The translations under genes were made by a program, and so were the position numbers. This document shows positions 1 through 7,377 of a DNA stretch of 13,143 nucleotides, piece after piece. Where the stretch lies: positions 1 through 13,143 of the forward strand of contig JBDUDA010000057.1 in assembly GCA_040003205.1 (NCBI GenBank), in the 5' to 3' direction. Numbering within the stretch: the first letter of the stretch is position 1; each line of letters starts with the position of its first letter. Source of the DNA: JALYIM01 sp040003205. Lineage in GTDB: Bacteria > Acidobacteriota > Terriglobia > Terriglobales > Acidobacteriaceae. The notes under the pieces were generated by a model. That model ran no database searches. It was not told the DNA's origin and saw only the letters and a list, made by a program, of their open reading frames with translations.

Positions 1-647
1 ACGGAAGCAAGATTGCCTTTTCATCCGAAAGACCAGGCGGCCTCGATCTGCACGTCAAGTCTGTCAATGGGGGTCAGGATGAAGAAGTGCTGCTCGCCGC
101 CAATGGGTACGCTTATCCGATGCAATGGTCGCCGGATGGAAGCGTCCTGCTTTATTACATTGACGACGGCAACGAGCACAACGCCGAACTTCGCGTCATG
201 CCCATGCGAGGCGATCATACCCCGCGCGTCCTATTGAAGGCGCCCTTTTATATCTCTGACGGCAGTTTTTCTCCCGATATGCGTTGGATTGTTTATTCTT
301 CCCGGCAATCCGGAACTCAAAAAGTGTTTGCCACGCCGTATCCCGGTCCCGGACCGCGCATCCAAATTTCCCCCGCGTATGGAGGCAGTCCCGTCTGGCA
401 AAAAGATGGACACGCCATCCTCTATGAAGGGGACAACTCCAATATCCAGGTTACCGAGGTCGACGAAAGTGGCTCCCACCTCATTCCCGGAAAGACCCGT
501 GAAATATCTCAGGTGCTGGAAGTCCCAGTAGGAAAAGGTTTCCCATTCGACGTCGCCAAAGACGGCAGAATTCTTCTCATCAGCCGCGGCAACGACAACC
601 GCTCGCAACTGGTAGTGGTTTCCAATTGGAACGTAGCTCTCAAGTGA
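1..647 (+). CDS. TolB-like (PD40) beta-propeller protein, C-terminal part; likely tail of a Ser/Thr kinase or secreted propeller
   Basis: The reading frame is open from base 3 and ends at TGA 645-647, giving 214 visible residues, so the gene begins upstream of the window. The visible protein is built of short beta-strand repeats of the PD40/WD40-like type: 'QWSPDGSVLLYY', 'GSFSPDMRWIVYSS' and 'SPVWQKDGHAILYE', then 'FDVAKDGRILLIS' and a closing 'LVVVSNW' strand. The [SxDGxxLxY] units and the terminal V-x-N-W are typical of the TolB-type propellers that follow the kinase domain in many acidobacterial Ser/Thr kinases (family knowledge). No kinase or membrane segment is inside the window, so kinase origin is inference; a stand-alone periplasmic propeller or a propeller-tailed transcriptional regulator is equally possible. 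The internal ATG at 87 is not the true start, because the propeller pattern continues upstream of it. Confidence 0.8.
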   Translation, partial: GSKIAFSSERPGGLDLHVKSVNGGQDEEVLLAANGYAYPMQWSPDGSVLLYYIDDGNEHNAELRVMPMRGDHTPRVLLKAPFYISDGSFSPDMRWIVYSSRQSGTQKVFATPYPGPGPRIQISPAYGGSPVWQKDGHAILYEGDNSNIQVTEVDESGSHLIPGKTREISQVLEVPVGKGFPFDVAKDGRILLISRGNDNRSQLVVVSNWNVALK

Positions 648-722
648 GCTGGGCGTAACCGGAGTGCGGCAGGTTCCGCAGAAGAAAGTGCGTCTTTTCC
701 GCATCGCTAAAATCAAACGTTT

Positions 723-728
723 AGGAGG
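723..728 (+). promoter_or_regulatory. Ribosome binding site AGGAGG that decides a TTG start
   Basis: A perfect Shine-Dalgarno core, AGGAGG, is followed after 5 nt by TTG at 734-736. The next in-frame ATG (800) has no comparable purine stretch, so this site supports the longer TTG-initiated protein. Confidence 0.75.
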
Positions 729-733
729 TATTC

Positions 734-1903
734 TTGAAGGTTGCTGCCGTGCGTTCGCCAAATCGTGCAAGAACGCCCAAGTGGGCCAATGTGGCAAGTA
801 TGCTAAGGCTCCTGGGCCTCTCCGCCGCGCTGGCCTTTGGCGGAATGGGATCAATGGGATCAGCACAGACCCAGCATCCCCTTGGGAATGATTCGAGTTC
901 GCCTTCGATACCTGCAAATGCCTCTCTTCTCCAGGCTTCCGGACAGGCAACGGACGCGGGCCCATCCTCAGCGAGCATTAGTGGCGTTGTGCTCGACCCA
1001 AGTGGGGCCGTGGTTCGTGGCGCGACGGTAAAGCTGGCTGGTACGAATGCTGCGACTGAGCGCGCAGTTGTGGCTGATGATCAGGGAGGATTTCTATTTT
1101 CCGGCCTTCCTGCCGGCACCTTCAAGGTCACAGTCGCCTCGGCCACGGGTCTCACAACTTTTACTTCGGATCCGGTTACGTTGGCAGAGGGCCAGAAGCT
1201 CGAGCTTCCGCCCATCACCCTGCGCATTACGGTGGCCAGTTCGGACGTCCATGTGGTCGGCACTGCCGCAACGCAGGAGGAGGTCGCACAAGCGCAGATT
1301 CAGGCGCAGGAAAAGCAGCGGGTTTTGGGGATTGTCCCAAACTTCTACAGCAGCTACATCTGGAACGCAGCGCCCATGACGTCAAAGCAAAAGTTTGGCT
1401 TGGCGCTGCGATCCACGACGGATCCGGTCGCATTCATGGTCGCGGGCGGCGTAGCCGGGGTGGAGCAATGGCACCATACTTTTCCCGGCTATGGACGCGG
1501 GACGGACGGTTATTTGAAAAGGTACGGAGCGGCTTATGCCGATAATATGGTCGGAAGAATGGTGGGTAGTGCCATCCTGCCTTCGCTGCTGCATCAGGAC
1601 CCTCGATACTTCTACAAAGGCAGCGGCAGTGCGACCTCGCGCGCGCTGTATGCAATTTCGCAGACCGTGATTTGCCGGGGCGACAATGGGCGTTCAGAGC
1701 CGAACTACTCTCATGTGCTTGGCAACTTTGCAGCGGCGGGTATCTCAAATCTCTACCGCGCCCCTCAGGATCGCAGTGCTTCGCTCACTTTCCGTAATGC
1801 GTTGATCATCACGGGCAGCAACGCAATCGGCAATCTGGTACGAGAGTTCGTATTGCGCAAGATCACACCAAAGGTACCCGACTACGCGCAAGGTGAGCCA
1901 TAG
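734..1903 (+). CDS. Secreted carboxypeptidase-regulatory-like domain protein, function unknown
   Basis: A 389-residue protein starting at TTG, chosen because AGGAGG lies 5 nt upstream. The N-terminus has a basic stretch (to about residue 22), a hydrophobic core (about 24-40) and 'GSA-Q', which reads as a Sec signal peptide with an extended n-region. A start at ATG 800 would give a shorter, more conventional signal peptide. Residues about 80-165 ('SISGVVLDPSGAVVRGATVKL', 'GGFLFSGLPAGTFKVTV', 'ITLRI') form a CarboxypepD_reg/CnaB-like beta-sandwich, common at the N-terminus of acidobacterial outer-membrane proteins. Residues about 200-375 are a distinct region with 'VPNF', 'KRYGAAYAD', 'HQDPRYFYKG' and 'VLGNFAAAGISNLY'. 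I recognise this as a recurring acidobacterial hypothetical tail without known function. There is no TonB plug or 16-strand barrel, so it is far too short to be a TonB receptor. Export is well supported; function is not. Confidence 0.8.
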   Translation: MKVAAVRSPNRARTPKWANVASMLRLLGLSAALAFGGMGSMGSAQTQHPLGNDSSSPSIPANASLLQASGQATDAGPSSASISGVVLDPSGAVVRGATVKLAGTNAATERAVVADDQGGFLFSGLPAGTFKVTVASATGLTTFTSDPVTLAEGQKLELPPITLRITVASSDVHVVGTAATQEEVAQAQIQAQEKQRVLGIVPNFYSSYIWNAAPMTSKQKFGLALRSTTDPVAFMVAGGVAGVEQWHHTFPGYGRGTDGYLKRYGAAYADNMVGRMVGSAILPSLLHQDPRYFYKGSGSATSRALYAISQTVICRGDNGRSEPNYSHVLGNFAAAGISNLYRAPQDRSASLTFRNALIITGSNAIGNLVREFVLRKITPKVPDYAQGEP

Positions 1904-2325
1904 CGGAGGCATCCTGATCGAAAAGCGCGACGGACGAGGCAGCCTCTTGTGTTGGTGGGAAAGATGCGCCAGTCCCTGTGTGTCTTTCAGAACCCTTAAG
2001 ACGACCCGTGGAAGAGCGGCCATTTATGGCCGCGTTGCAGTGCATTAAGACTCCGCCTTTTAAGGCCCGGGACTGCGGAGGCTTAAGCCCGAAAATCAAA
2101 ACATCGTTCGCGCGGCTCTGAAGAGCCGCTCTTCCACGATGAGCGCGGGGCGGGAATACCTTCGGAACGAAATGATGTTTGCAACCCGTTGATTCATTAC
2201 CGGAGTGGTTTGACCCCATTTCCCACGCACCAGTAAACTCAAAGCTCGCCTCATAGCAGAGAATCCGCCTCCCTCCCCACTTGCGGGCGGGCTTGACGTC
2301 TCTGCGATACTCGAAGTCCATCACT
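1904..2325. other. Intergenic region without a gene, carrying a palindromic repeat element
   Basis: I find no supportable coding region in this 422-base gap. It holds the nested inverted repeat at 2007-2138 (listed separately). After that come about 140 bases of unclear content, including a pyrimidine-rich tract near 2265-2280, just before valS. No convincing -35/-10 pair or rho-independent terminator was found. The valS promoter presumably lies in the last 180 bases. Confidence 0.6.
2007..2138. repeat. Nested palindromic element with perfect 14-bp terminal inverted repeats
   Basis: CGTGGAAGAGCGGC (2007-2020) is exactly complementary to GCCGCTCTTCCACG (2125-2138). Inside lie three further palindromes. 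The first is GCGGCCA/TGGCCGC (2016-2022 with 2027-2033, 4-nt loop). The second pairs 2045-2056 with 2075-2086 (11 of 12 pairs). The third is CGGCTCT/AGAGCCG (2113-2119 with 2122-2128, 2-nt loop). The first and third share bases with the outer arms, so alternative folds compete. It encodes no protein. The organisation suggests a MITE- or REP-like dispersed element, which is inference because only one copy is visible here. Confidence 0.7.
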
Positions 2326-5109
2326 ATGCCTCACGAACTTCCCAAATCGTACGAACCTTCCGCGATTGAATCGCATTGGGCGGAGTATTGGATTGCGCAG
2401 AAATTGTTTCATGCGCCTACTCCAGCTGAAGGCGATGCGCGTGCTGTGTTCAGTTTGCTGTTGCCGCCTCCGAATGTGACCGGACGCCTGCATATGGGCC
2501 ACATGCTGAACCAGACACAGATGGATATCGTTGTGCGCTGGCATCGCATGCGGGGGTTTCTCACGCTCTGGCTGCCGGGGACCGACCATGCCGGCATTGC
2601 GACCCAGATGATGGTCGAACGGCAACTTGCGTCCGAGGGGAAGAAGCGCGAGCAAATGGGACGCGAGGCTTTCGTCGAGCGCGTGTGGGAGTGGAAGCGT
2701 CACTACGGCGGGGCGATTCTCGATCAGATGAAGCGGCTGGGCGCGTCCGTGGATTGGGAGCGCGAATATTTCACCATGGACGAACATCTGTCGCGCGCGG
2801 TGCGCGAAGTTTTTGTCCGCTTGTATGAAGACGGCTTGATTTATCGCGGTAAATATATTGTGAACTGGTGTCCGCGCTGCGGGTCGGCGATTTCCGATCT
2901 TGAGGTCAAGCACGAAGATGTTGCGGGCAAGCTGTATGAGATTCGTTATCCCGTGGTCGGATCGAGCGGGTTCATTACGGTGGCGACGACGCGTCCCGAA
3001 ACCATGCTGGGCGATACCGCGGTCGCGGTCAATGAGAAGGACGAGCGGTACACGCATCTGCACGGGAAGTCGGTGCGCGTGCCGCTGGTAAATCGCGAAA
3101 TCCCTATTATCAAGGACGAGCTTGCTCAACCTGAGTTCGGAACCGGGGCCGTGAAGGTCACGCCTGCGCACGATCCCAATGATTTCGAGGCGGGATTTCG
3201 CCATAACCTTCCGCAAATTGATGTGATGGATGATCGCGGCCACATGAATGAAAATGCCGGCGCCTATGCCGGGCTGGATCGTTTCGAAGCGCGGCGCCGT
3301 GTTATCGAAGATTTGCGTGAGCAGGGATTTCTGGTGGGGGAGAAGGATTACACAATTTCCATCGGCAAGTGCGAGCGCTGTAGTGCCGTGGTCGAGCCCC
3401 GGCTTTCGACGCAATGGTTCGTTAAGGTCGCGCCCCTGGCGAAGCGCGCGATTGACGTTGTAAACAAAGGATACGTTCGCTTCACGCCGGAAAATTATCA
3501 GCAGATTTATTTGAACTGGATGAACAACATCCACGACTGGTGCATCTCGCGGCAGCTCTGGTGGGGACACCGCATTCCGGCGTGGACCTGCACGGATTGC
3601 AACCAGACGATCGTGGCGCGCGAGACTCCGGTGAGTTGCACGAAATGTAAAAGCTCGCGGCTCGTGCAGGACCCCGACGTTCTGGACACATGGTTTTCGT
3701 CTACATTCCTACCTTTTACTTCGCTAGGATGGCCTGACGCGACTCGCGATCTGGAAGTTTTTTATCCCACGTCGCTGCTGATCACCGGGTTCGACATCCT
3801 ATTTCTCTGGGTGGCGCGCATGACCATGCTGGGATGCTGGTTCATGTCGCCTCCGCATCGCCCGCTGCGGGAAGGGGAGAAACAGTTAGAAGGAGAAGAC
3901 GCTCTCCGCCAGAGTGTTCCCTTCCACGAGGTCTACATTCATGCGCTGGTGCGCGATGCCGACCGCCAGAAAATGTCGAAGTCCAAGGGCAACGTGCTCG
4001 ATCCCATCGAAGTCATTGGAAAATATGGAACTGACGCCACCCGCTTTACTCTGGCGGCGATGTCTTCTCCGGGCACAGATATTGCGTTCAATCCCAGCCG
4101 CACCGACGGCTATCGCGCGTTCGCCAACAAGATATGGAACGCTGCGCGCTTCATGTTCATGAATGTGGACAGATTGGGCGCGGGAATTCTGCCATCGTCG
4201 GCTAAGTCAGGTGCAGGAGTGGACGGCTTTACCGCGAACACGCTGGAAGATCGCTGGATACTTTCTCGCTTCAACCGGGTTGCGGGTGATGTGGATAGAG
4301 CGTTGGCGGCCTACCGCTTCGATGACGCGGCGAGAGCGATATACGATTTCTTCTGGGGAGAATTCTGCGACTGGTATATCGAACTGATTAAGCCGCGCAT
4401 GATTCTGGAAGAATCCGAGCATTCTAAAGCGGTGGCGACTCGCGAGGAGGCTGTCGTCGCGTGCCAGAATTTGGTGAGCCTGTTTGAGGCATCGCTGCGC
4501 TTGTTGCATCCAGTGATGCCGTTCATCACCGAAGAAATCTGGCACGCGCTTTATGACGGAAAGCCGCCGCTGGCCTCGATTGCACTGGCTGCCTATCCGC
4601 AGGCGAGTGATAAGCAGATCAATCTCGATGCGGAAACGGACATGGCTATCCTGCAAGATCTGATCGCGAGCGTGCGCAACATTCGGGCGGAACTCAAAGT
4701 GGAGCAGAAGGCAAAAGTGCCCATCCAGATTTTTACGGAAGATCCCGTGATCCGAACTCTGATCGAGCAGAACCGCAGTGCAGTGGAGCGGTTGGCGAAT
4801 GTGGGGACCATCGCCTTCTCCGAGAGTTTACTTTCGAAACTTCCGGGGGCGCGGCATACGGCGCGCTTTGATGTTCATGTGCTGTACGAAAAGAAGATTG
4901 ACGTGGGCGCCGAGCGCGAACGCCTGCGCAAAGAACTCGACCGATTCGAAAAAGAAATGTCGAATGGCGAGCGACAGCTAGGAAACGAACAATTTCTCGC
5001 GAAGGCTCCCGCTAGCGTGGTTGAGGGCATCCGAAAACGAATGCAAGAGTTGCAAGTGCTTCGCGAAAAGCTACAACGTCAATGGGACGAATTGGGCTCC
5101 TTGGATTAA
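2326..5109 (+). CDS. valS: Valyl-tRNA synthetase
   Basis: A cytoplasmic class I aminoacyl-tRNA synthetase of 927 residues that charges tRNA-Val using ATP. The start is ATG 2326 ('MPHELPKSYEPSAIE'), which matches the family N-terminus; an in-frame TTG at 2281 would add 15 unlikely residues. The adenylation signature HMGH is at residues 56-59, after 'PPPNVTGRL', and KMSKS is at 549-553. The CP1 editing domain shows 'TTRPETMLGDTAVAV' (about 221-235) and 'GTGAVKVTPAHDPND' (272-286), which hydrolyse mischarged Thr-tRNA-Val. Zinc-type cysteine pairs occur in 'WCPRCG', 'CERC', 'CTDC' and 'CTKC', as in Thermus-type ValRS. 'LDTWFSS' follows the last pair. The anticodon-binding domain is followed by the C-terminal coiled coil (about 860-925) characteristic of ValRS, which separates it from IleRS and LeuRS. 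It looks intact. No strong Shine-Dalgarno precedes the start. Confidence 0.97.
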   Translation: MPHELPKSYEPSAIESHWAEYWIAQKLFHAPTPAEGDARAVFSLLLPPPNVTGRLHMGHMLNQTQMDIVVRWHRMRGFLTLWLPGTDHAGIATQMMVERQLASEGKKREQMGREAFVERVWEWKRHYGGAILDQMKRLGASVDWEREYFTMDEHLSRAVREVFVRLYEDGLIYRGKYIVNWCPRCGSAISDLEVKHEDVAGKLYEIRYPVVGSSGFITVATTRPETMLGDTAVAVNEKDERYTHLHGKSVRVPLVNREIPIIKDELAQPEFGTGAVKVTPAHDPNDFEAGFRHNLPQIDVMDDRGHMNENAGAYAGLDRFEARRRVIEDLREQGFLVGEKDYTISIGKCERCSAVVEPRLSTQWFVKVAPLAKRAIDVVNKGYVRFTPENYQQIYLNWMNNIHDWCISRQLWWGHRIPAWTCTDCNQTIVARETPVSCTKCKSSRLVQDPDVLDTWFSSTFLPFTSLGWPDATRDLEVFYPTSLLITGFDILFLWVARMTMLGCWFMSPPHRPLREGEKQLEGEDALRQSVPFHEVYIHALVRDADRQKMSKSKGNVLDPIEVIGKYGTDATRFTLAAMSSPGTDIAFNPSRTDGYRAFANKIWNAARFMFMNVDRLGAGILPSSAKSGAGVDGFTANTLEDRWILSRFNRVAGDVDRALAAYRFDDAARAIYDFFWGEFCDWYIELIKPRMILEESEHSKAVATREEAVVACQNLVSLFEASLRLLHPVMPFITEEIWHALYDGKPPLASIALAAYPQASDKQINLDAETDMAILQDLIASVRNIRAELKVEQKAKVPIQIFTEDPVIRTLIEQNRSAVERLANVGTIAFSESLLSKLPGARHTARFDVHVLYEKKIDVGAERERLRKELDRFEKEMSNGERQLGNEQFLAKAPASVVEGIRKRMQELQVLREKLQRQWDELGSLD

Positions 5110-5113
5110 ACCA

Positions 5114-5141
5114 GTGGGGCGCACAGGAGTGTCCGCCCTAC
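5114..5141. repeat. Hairpin repeat immediately after valS
   Basis: GTGGGGCG (5114-5121) pairs with CGCCCTAC (5134-5141), seven Watson-Crick pairs plus one G-T. An inner CAC/GTG stem (5122-5124 with 5129-5131) closes an AGGA loop. The hairpin begins 4 nt after the valS stop. There is no T-run after it, so it does not look like a standard intrinsic terminator. It resembles a dispersed '..GCG..CAGGAGTG..CGCC..' type repeat I associate with acidobacterial genomes, but copy number cannot be judged here. Confidence 0.5.
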
Positions 5142-5219
5142 ACAATCTGAGGCTGGTAGACTCATCTTTGCTATCGCGACCCGTAAGGATGACCGCTAGC
5201 ATTTGTTGAGCCACGCGCT

Positions 5220-6098
5220 ATGGACTGGAACAGCCGCCGCATAACCGCCATCATAGAAAATGCGCTGCTGGAAGACCGCGCCACGCGCGACGCCACCAGC
5301 TATGCATGTATTGAAGCGGGCCAGCGCGCTGCCGGGACGATTCTCGCCAAGCAGGATTGTATTCTCGCCGGTATCGGATGCGTCTCGCGCATCCTCGACG
5401 TTTATGCCGCGCTCGATGGAGCGGTGACTTCCCACTATGAGGTCACCAGTCATCCGGAAATTTTCGATGGCATCCGCCTTCACAAAGGACAGACCATCGC
5501 AGTGATTCGCCATAACGCGCGCGTGATTCTTTCCTGCGAGCGTGTGATTCTGAATTTCCTACAGCGCCTCAGTGGCATCGCCACCACGACGCGCCAGTTT
5601 GTGGATATGGTTTCGGGAACCAAGGCGCGCATTCTTGACACACGAAAAACCATCCCGGGCTTTCGCGTGATCGATAAGTATGGCGTGCGCTGCGGCGGCG
5701 GCCAGAATCACCGTCTCGATCTTTCCGACGGAGTACTCATCAAGGGCAATCACATTACGCTTGCGGGAGGGATTGCGCCGGCCCTGGAGCGTGCGCATCA
5801 CAATCGGCGCGGCGAGCAACCCATCGAAATCGAGGTGCGTTCTCTCGCAGAATTGGACCTGGCGTTGGCAAATGGAGCCGAAGCCATTCTGATGGATAAC
5901 ATGACGGTGGAGGATGTGGTCCGCGCCGTCGAGCGCTGCTCGCGTCTGGGAAAGCGTGTCCCCCTGGAAAGTTCTGGCGGAATCACACTGGCAAATGTTC
6001 GCGCTTACGCGGAGACCGGAATTGATTTTATTTCCGTAGGGGCCTTAACGCATTCCGCGGATGCCGTGGACATGAGTATGCGGGTCGTTCCCGCTTAG
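5220..6098 (+). CDS. nadC: Nicotinate-nucleotide pyrophosphorylase (carboxylating), quinolinate phosphoribosyltransferase
   Basis: A 292-residue cytoplasmic enzyme, normal length for NadC, that converts quinolinate and PRPP to nicotinate mononucleotide with loss of CO2 in de novo NAD synthesis. Family motifs appear in order: 'ERVILNFLQRLSGIAT' (107-122), 'DTRKTIPG' (140-147), 'KYGVRCGGGQNHR' (153-165), 'LIKGNH' (173-178), 'EIEV', 'ILMDNM', 'ESSGGI' and 'DFISVGALTHS'. The basic residues R142, K143, H164, R165 and K175 line the substrate phosphate and carboxylate pocket in characterised members. Residue 176 is Gly where Asp, Asn or Glu is more usual. The start at ATG 5220 fits the family N-terminus; the 110-nt gap after valS suggests a separate promoter or read-through. 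No nadA or nadB is in the window. Confidence 0.96.
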   Translation: MDWNSRRITAIIENALLEDRATRDATSYACIEAGQRAAGTILAKQDCILAGIGCVSRILDVYAALDGAVTSHYEVTSHPEIFDGIRLHKGQTIAVIRHNARVILSCERVILNFLQRLSGIATTTRQFVDMVSGTKARILDTRKTIPGFRVIDKYGVRCGGGQNHRLDLSDGVLIKGNHITLAGGIAPALERAHHNRRGEQPIEIEVRSLAELDLALANGAEAILMDNMTVEDVVRAVERCSRLGKRVPLESSGGITLANVRAYAETGIDFISVGALTHSADAVDMSMRVVPA

Positions 6099-6448
6099 CT
6101 GCTCATGTAACTATTCTTGCCCCGCAAGCTGACCTGAGAGATTTGTCATCCGCAAGAATTTTTAGATCTGTCATCCCGAGCAACCGCGAGGGATCCCTTT
6201 AGAGCAAACGGCGGCGGCTTCAGCATTTTCGCTGTCCACCGAAGGAAAGCAGGTCCCTCGACTGCGCTCGGGATGACAATCGGCAAGAAACTAATTCTTC
6301 GGACCAATTTGTTCTTTCACCCCTGCTCCCTCATAATTCCGGCATCACTAAAGTCGCCAAAACTCGCACGCCCCGCACGCTTCCTGCAACGCAAACGGAC
6401 GCTCGCCTCGGCCGCATCGTACGCCTGCTGACCTCTAATGCAACTGTA
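6099..6448. other. Gap between nadC and birA
   Basis: The first 180 bases contain the TGTCAT..ATGACA inverted-repeat element (6169-6278) and a degraded extra TGTCATC at 6144-6150. From about 6344 the birA frame is open and reads a plausible BirA N-terminus ('RLGRIVRLLTSNATVV'), so the last 100 bases are probably coding although no ATG, GTG or TTG is in frame there. No convincing promoter was seen. Confidence 0.55.
6169..6278. repeat. Inverted-repeat element, TGTCAT..ATGACA family, copy 1
   Basis: TGTCATCCCGAGC (6169-6181) is a perfect 13-bp complement of GCTCGGGATGACA (6266-6278). After 5 unmatched bases a further 7 bp pair (CGAGGGA with TCCCTCG). The element is 110 bp long with about 60 unpaired central bases. 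This copy lacks the extra palindrome seen inside the right arm of the three copies at 9026-9475. Confidence 0.8.
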
Positions 6449-7372
6449 GTGGTCAGCGGTACAAAGATCGCGGCGGAGATCGGCGTCAGTCGTTCAGAAA
6501 TCTGGCGGCTGGTCCAGCAGCTTCGCAAGCTCGGGGTGGAAATCGCTGGGCATCCTGCCACCGGATATCAGCTGAGGACCATCCCTGATCTGATTCTGCC
6601 GGACATGCTCGATCCCCTACTAAGAGGAACGATCTTTAGCGGGCACATACATCATTTCTACAAGATCGGTTCCACCAACACCGCGGCAATGGAAGCTGCC
6701 AGCGAAGGCGCGCCTGAAGGCAGCGTTTTTCTTGCAGAACAACAAACGGCTGGCCGCGGACGGGGCGCGCACGATTGGCACTCCGCGCAATCGGTAGGAA
6801 TTTATTGTTCGGTGGTGCTGCGACCGCAACTTTCGCCGGGTGAGTCGCTCGTGTTATCGCTCGCGGCTGGGCTTGCCGTGCACGCGGCGGTACAGGAATT
6901 GTTTCCATCGCTGGTGCCGGATTTAAAGTGGCCGAACGATATGCTCATCGGCGGGAAAAAATTTTGCGGTATCCTCACCGAGATGAATGCGGAAGTTACC
7001 CGCGTCCGCTATGTGGTCGTCGGCATTGGAATCAATGTGAACCAGAAAAGTTTTCCTCCCGATCTGGCCGCGACCGCAACCTCTTTGCGGATGGCGACGG
7101 GCACTGAGTGGTCCCGAGTTGAATTGTGTGCCGCTTTGTTAAAATCGCTGGATCGCGAGTATCGCGCTCTGCTGGAGAGCCCGGACACTCATGATGAAAT
7201 TCTAAAAAGATTTCAGAAGCATTCGTCCAGCGTGCGCGGACGCGCAGTTCAGATCGAAGAAAACGGTGGATTAGAAGGCGTCACCGAAGGCTTGGATGCG
7301 CGCGGCTTTCTGCGAGTCAGAACGGTTGCGGGTCTACGCACGATCTTAAGCGGAACCGTAAGGTTAAAGTAG
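6449..7372 (+). CDS. birA: Biotin-[acetyl-CoA carboxylase] ligase (bifunctional-type BirA)
   Basis: A 307-residue protein from the GTG at 6449. It activates biotin with ATP and attaches it to the biotin carrier protein of acetyl-CoA carboxylase. An N-terminal winged-helix segment ('AAEIGVSRSEIWRLVQQLRKLGVEI', then 'ATGYQL') indicates the DNA-binding class, so it may also repress biotin genes. The catalytic domain has 'GSTNTAAM', the biotinyl-AMP loop 'QTAGRGRGAHDW' (99-110), 'KWPNDMLIGGKKFCGILTEM' (160-179) and 'VVVGIGINVN', then the small C-terminal SH3-like domain. The GTG start removes helix 1 of the HTH. The upstream in-frame sequence supplies it, so the real start is probably 5' of 6449, possibly at a non-standard codon (ATC 6344, ATC 6416 or CTG 6425/6428). 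No biotin biosynthesis gene is nearby to act as a target. coaX begins 5 nt after the stop. Confidence 0.92.
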   Translation: MVSGTKIAAEIGVSRSEIWRLVQQLRKLGVEIAGHPATGYQLRTIPDLILPDMLDPLLRGTIFSGHIHHFYKIGSTNTAAMEAASEGAPEGSVFLAEQQTAGRGRGAHDWHSAQSVGIYCSVVLRPQLSPGESLVLSLAAGLAVHAAVQELFPSLVPDLKWPNDMLIGGKKFCGILTEMNAEVTRVRYVVVGIGINVNQKSFPPDLAATATSLRMATGTEWSRVELCAALLKSLDREYRALLESPDTHDEILKRFQKHSSSVRGRAVQIEENGGLEGVTEGLDARGFLRVRTVAGLRTILSGTVRLK

Positions 7373-7377
7373 GAACT

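Noticed and set aside
231..965. 244-codon reverse-strand frame over the propeller gene end and the next gene's start
   Set aside because: It spans two convincing + strand genes and the ribosome binding site at 723; no family features.
2251..3570. 439-codon open frame on the reverse strand, opposite the 5' half of valS
   Set aside because: It lies antisense to the conserved valS catalytic and editing domains; its Arg/His/Pro-rich composition is what a complementary frame of a GC-rich gene gives. No domain is recognisable.
6438..6449. ATG at 6438 as birA start
   Set aside because: It is out of frame with birA and reaches a TAG after three codons.
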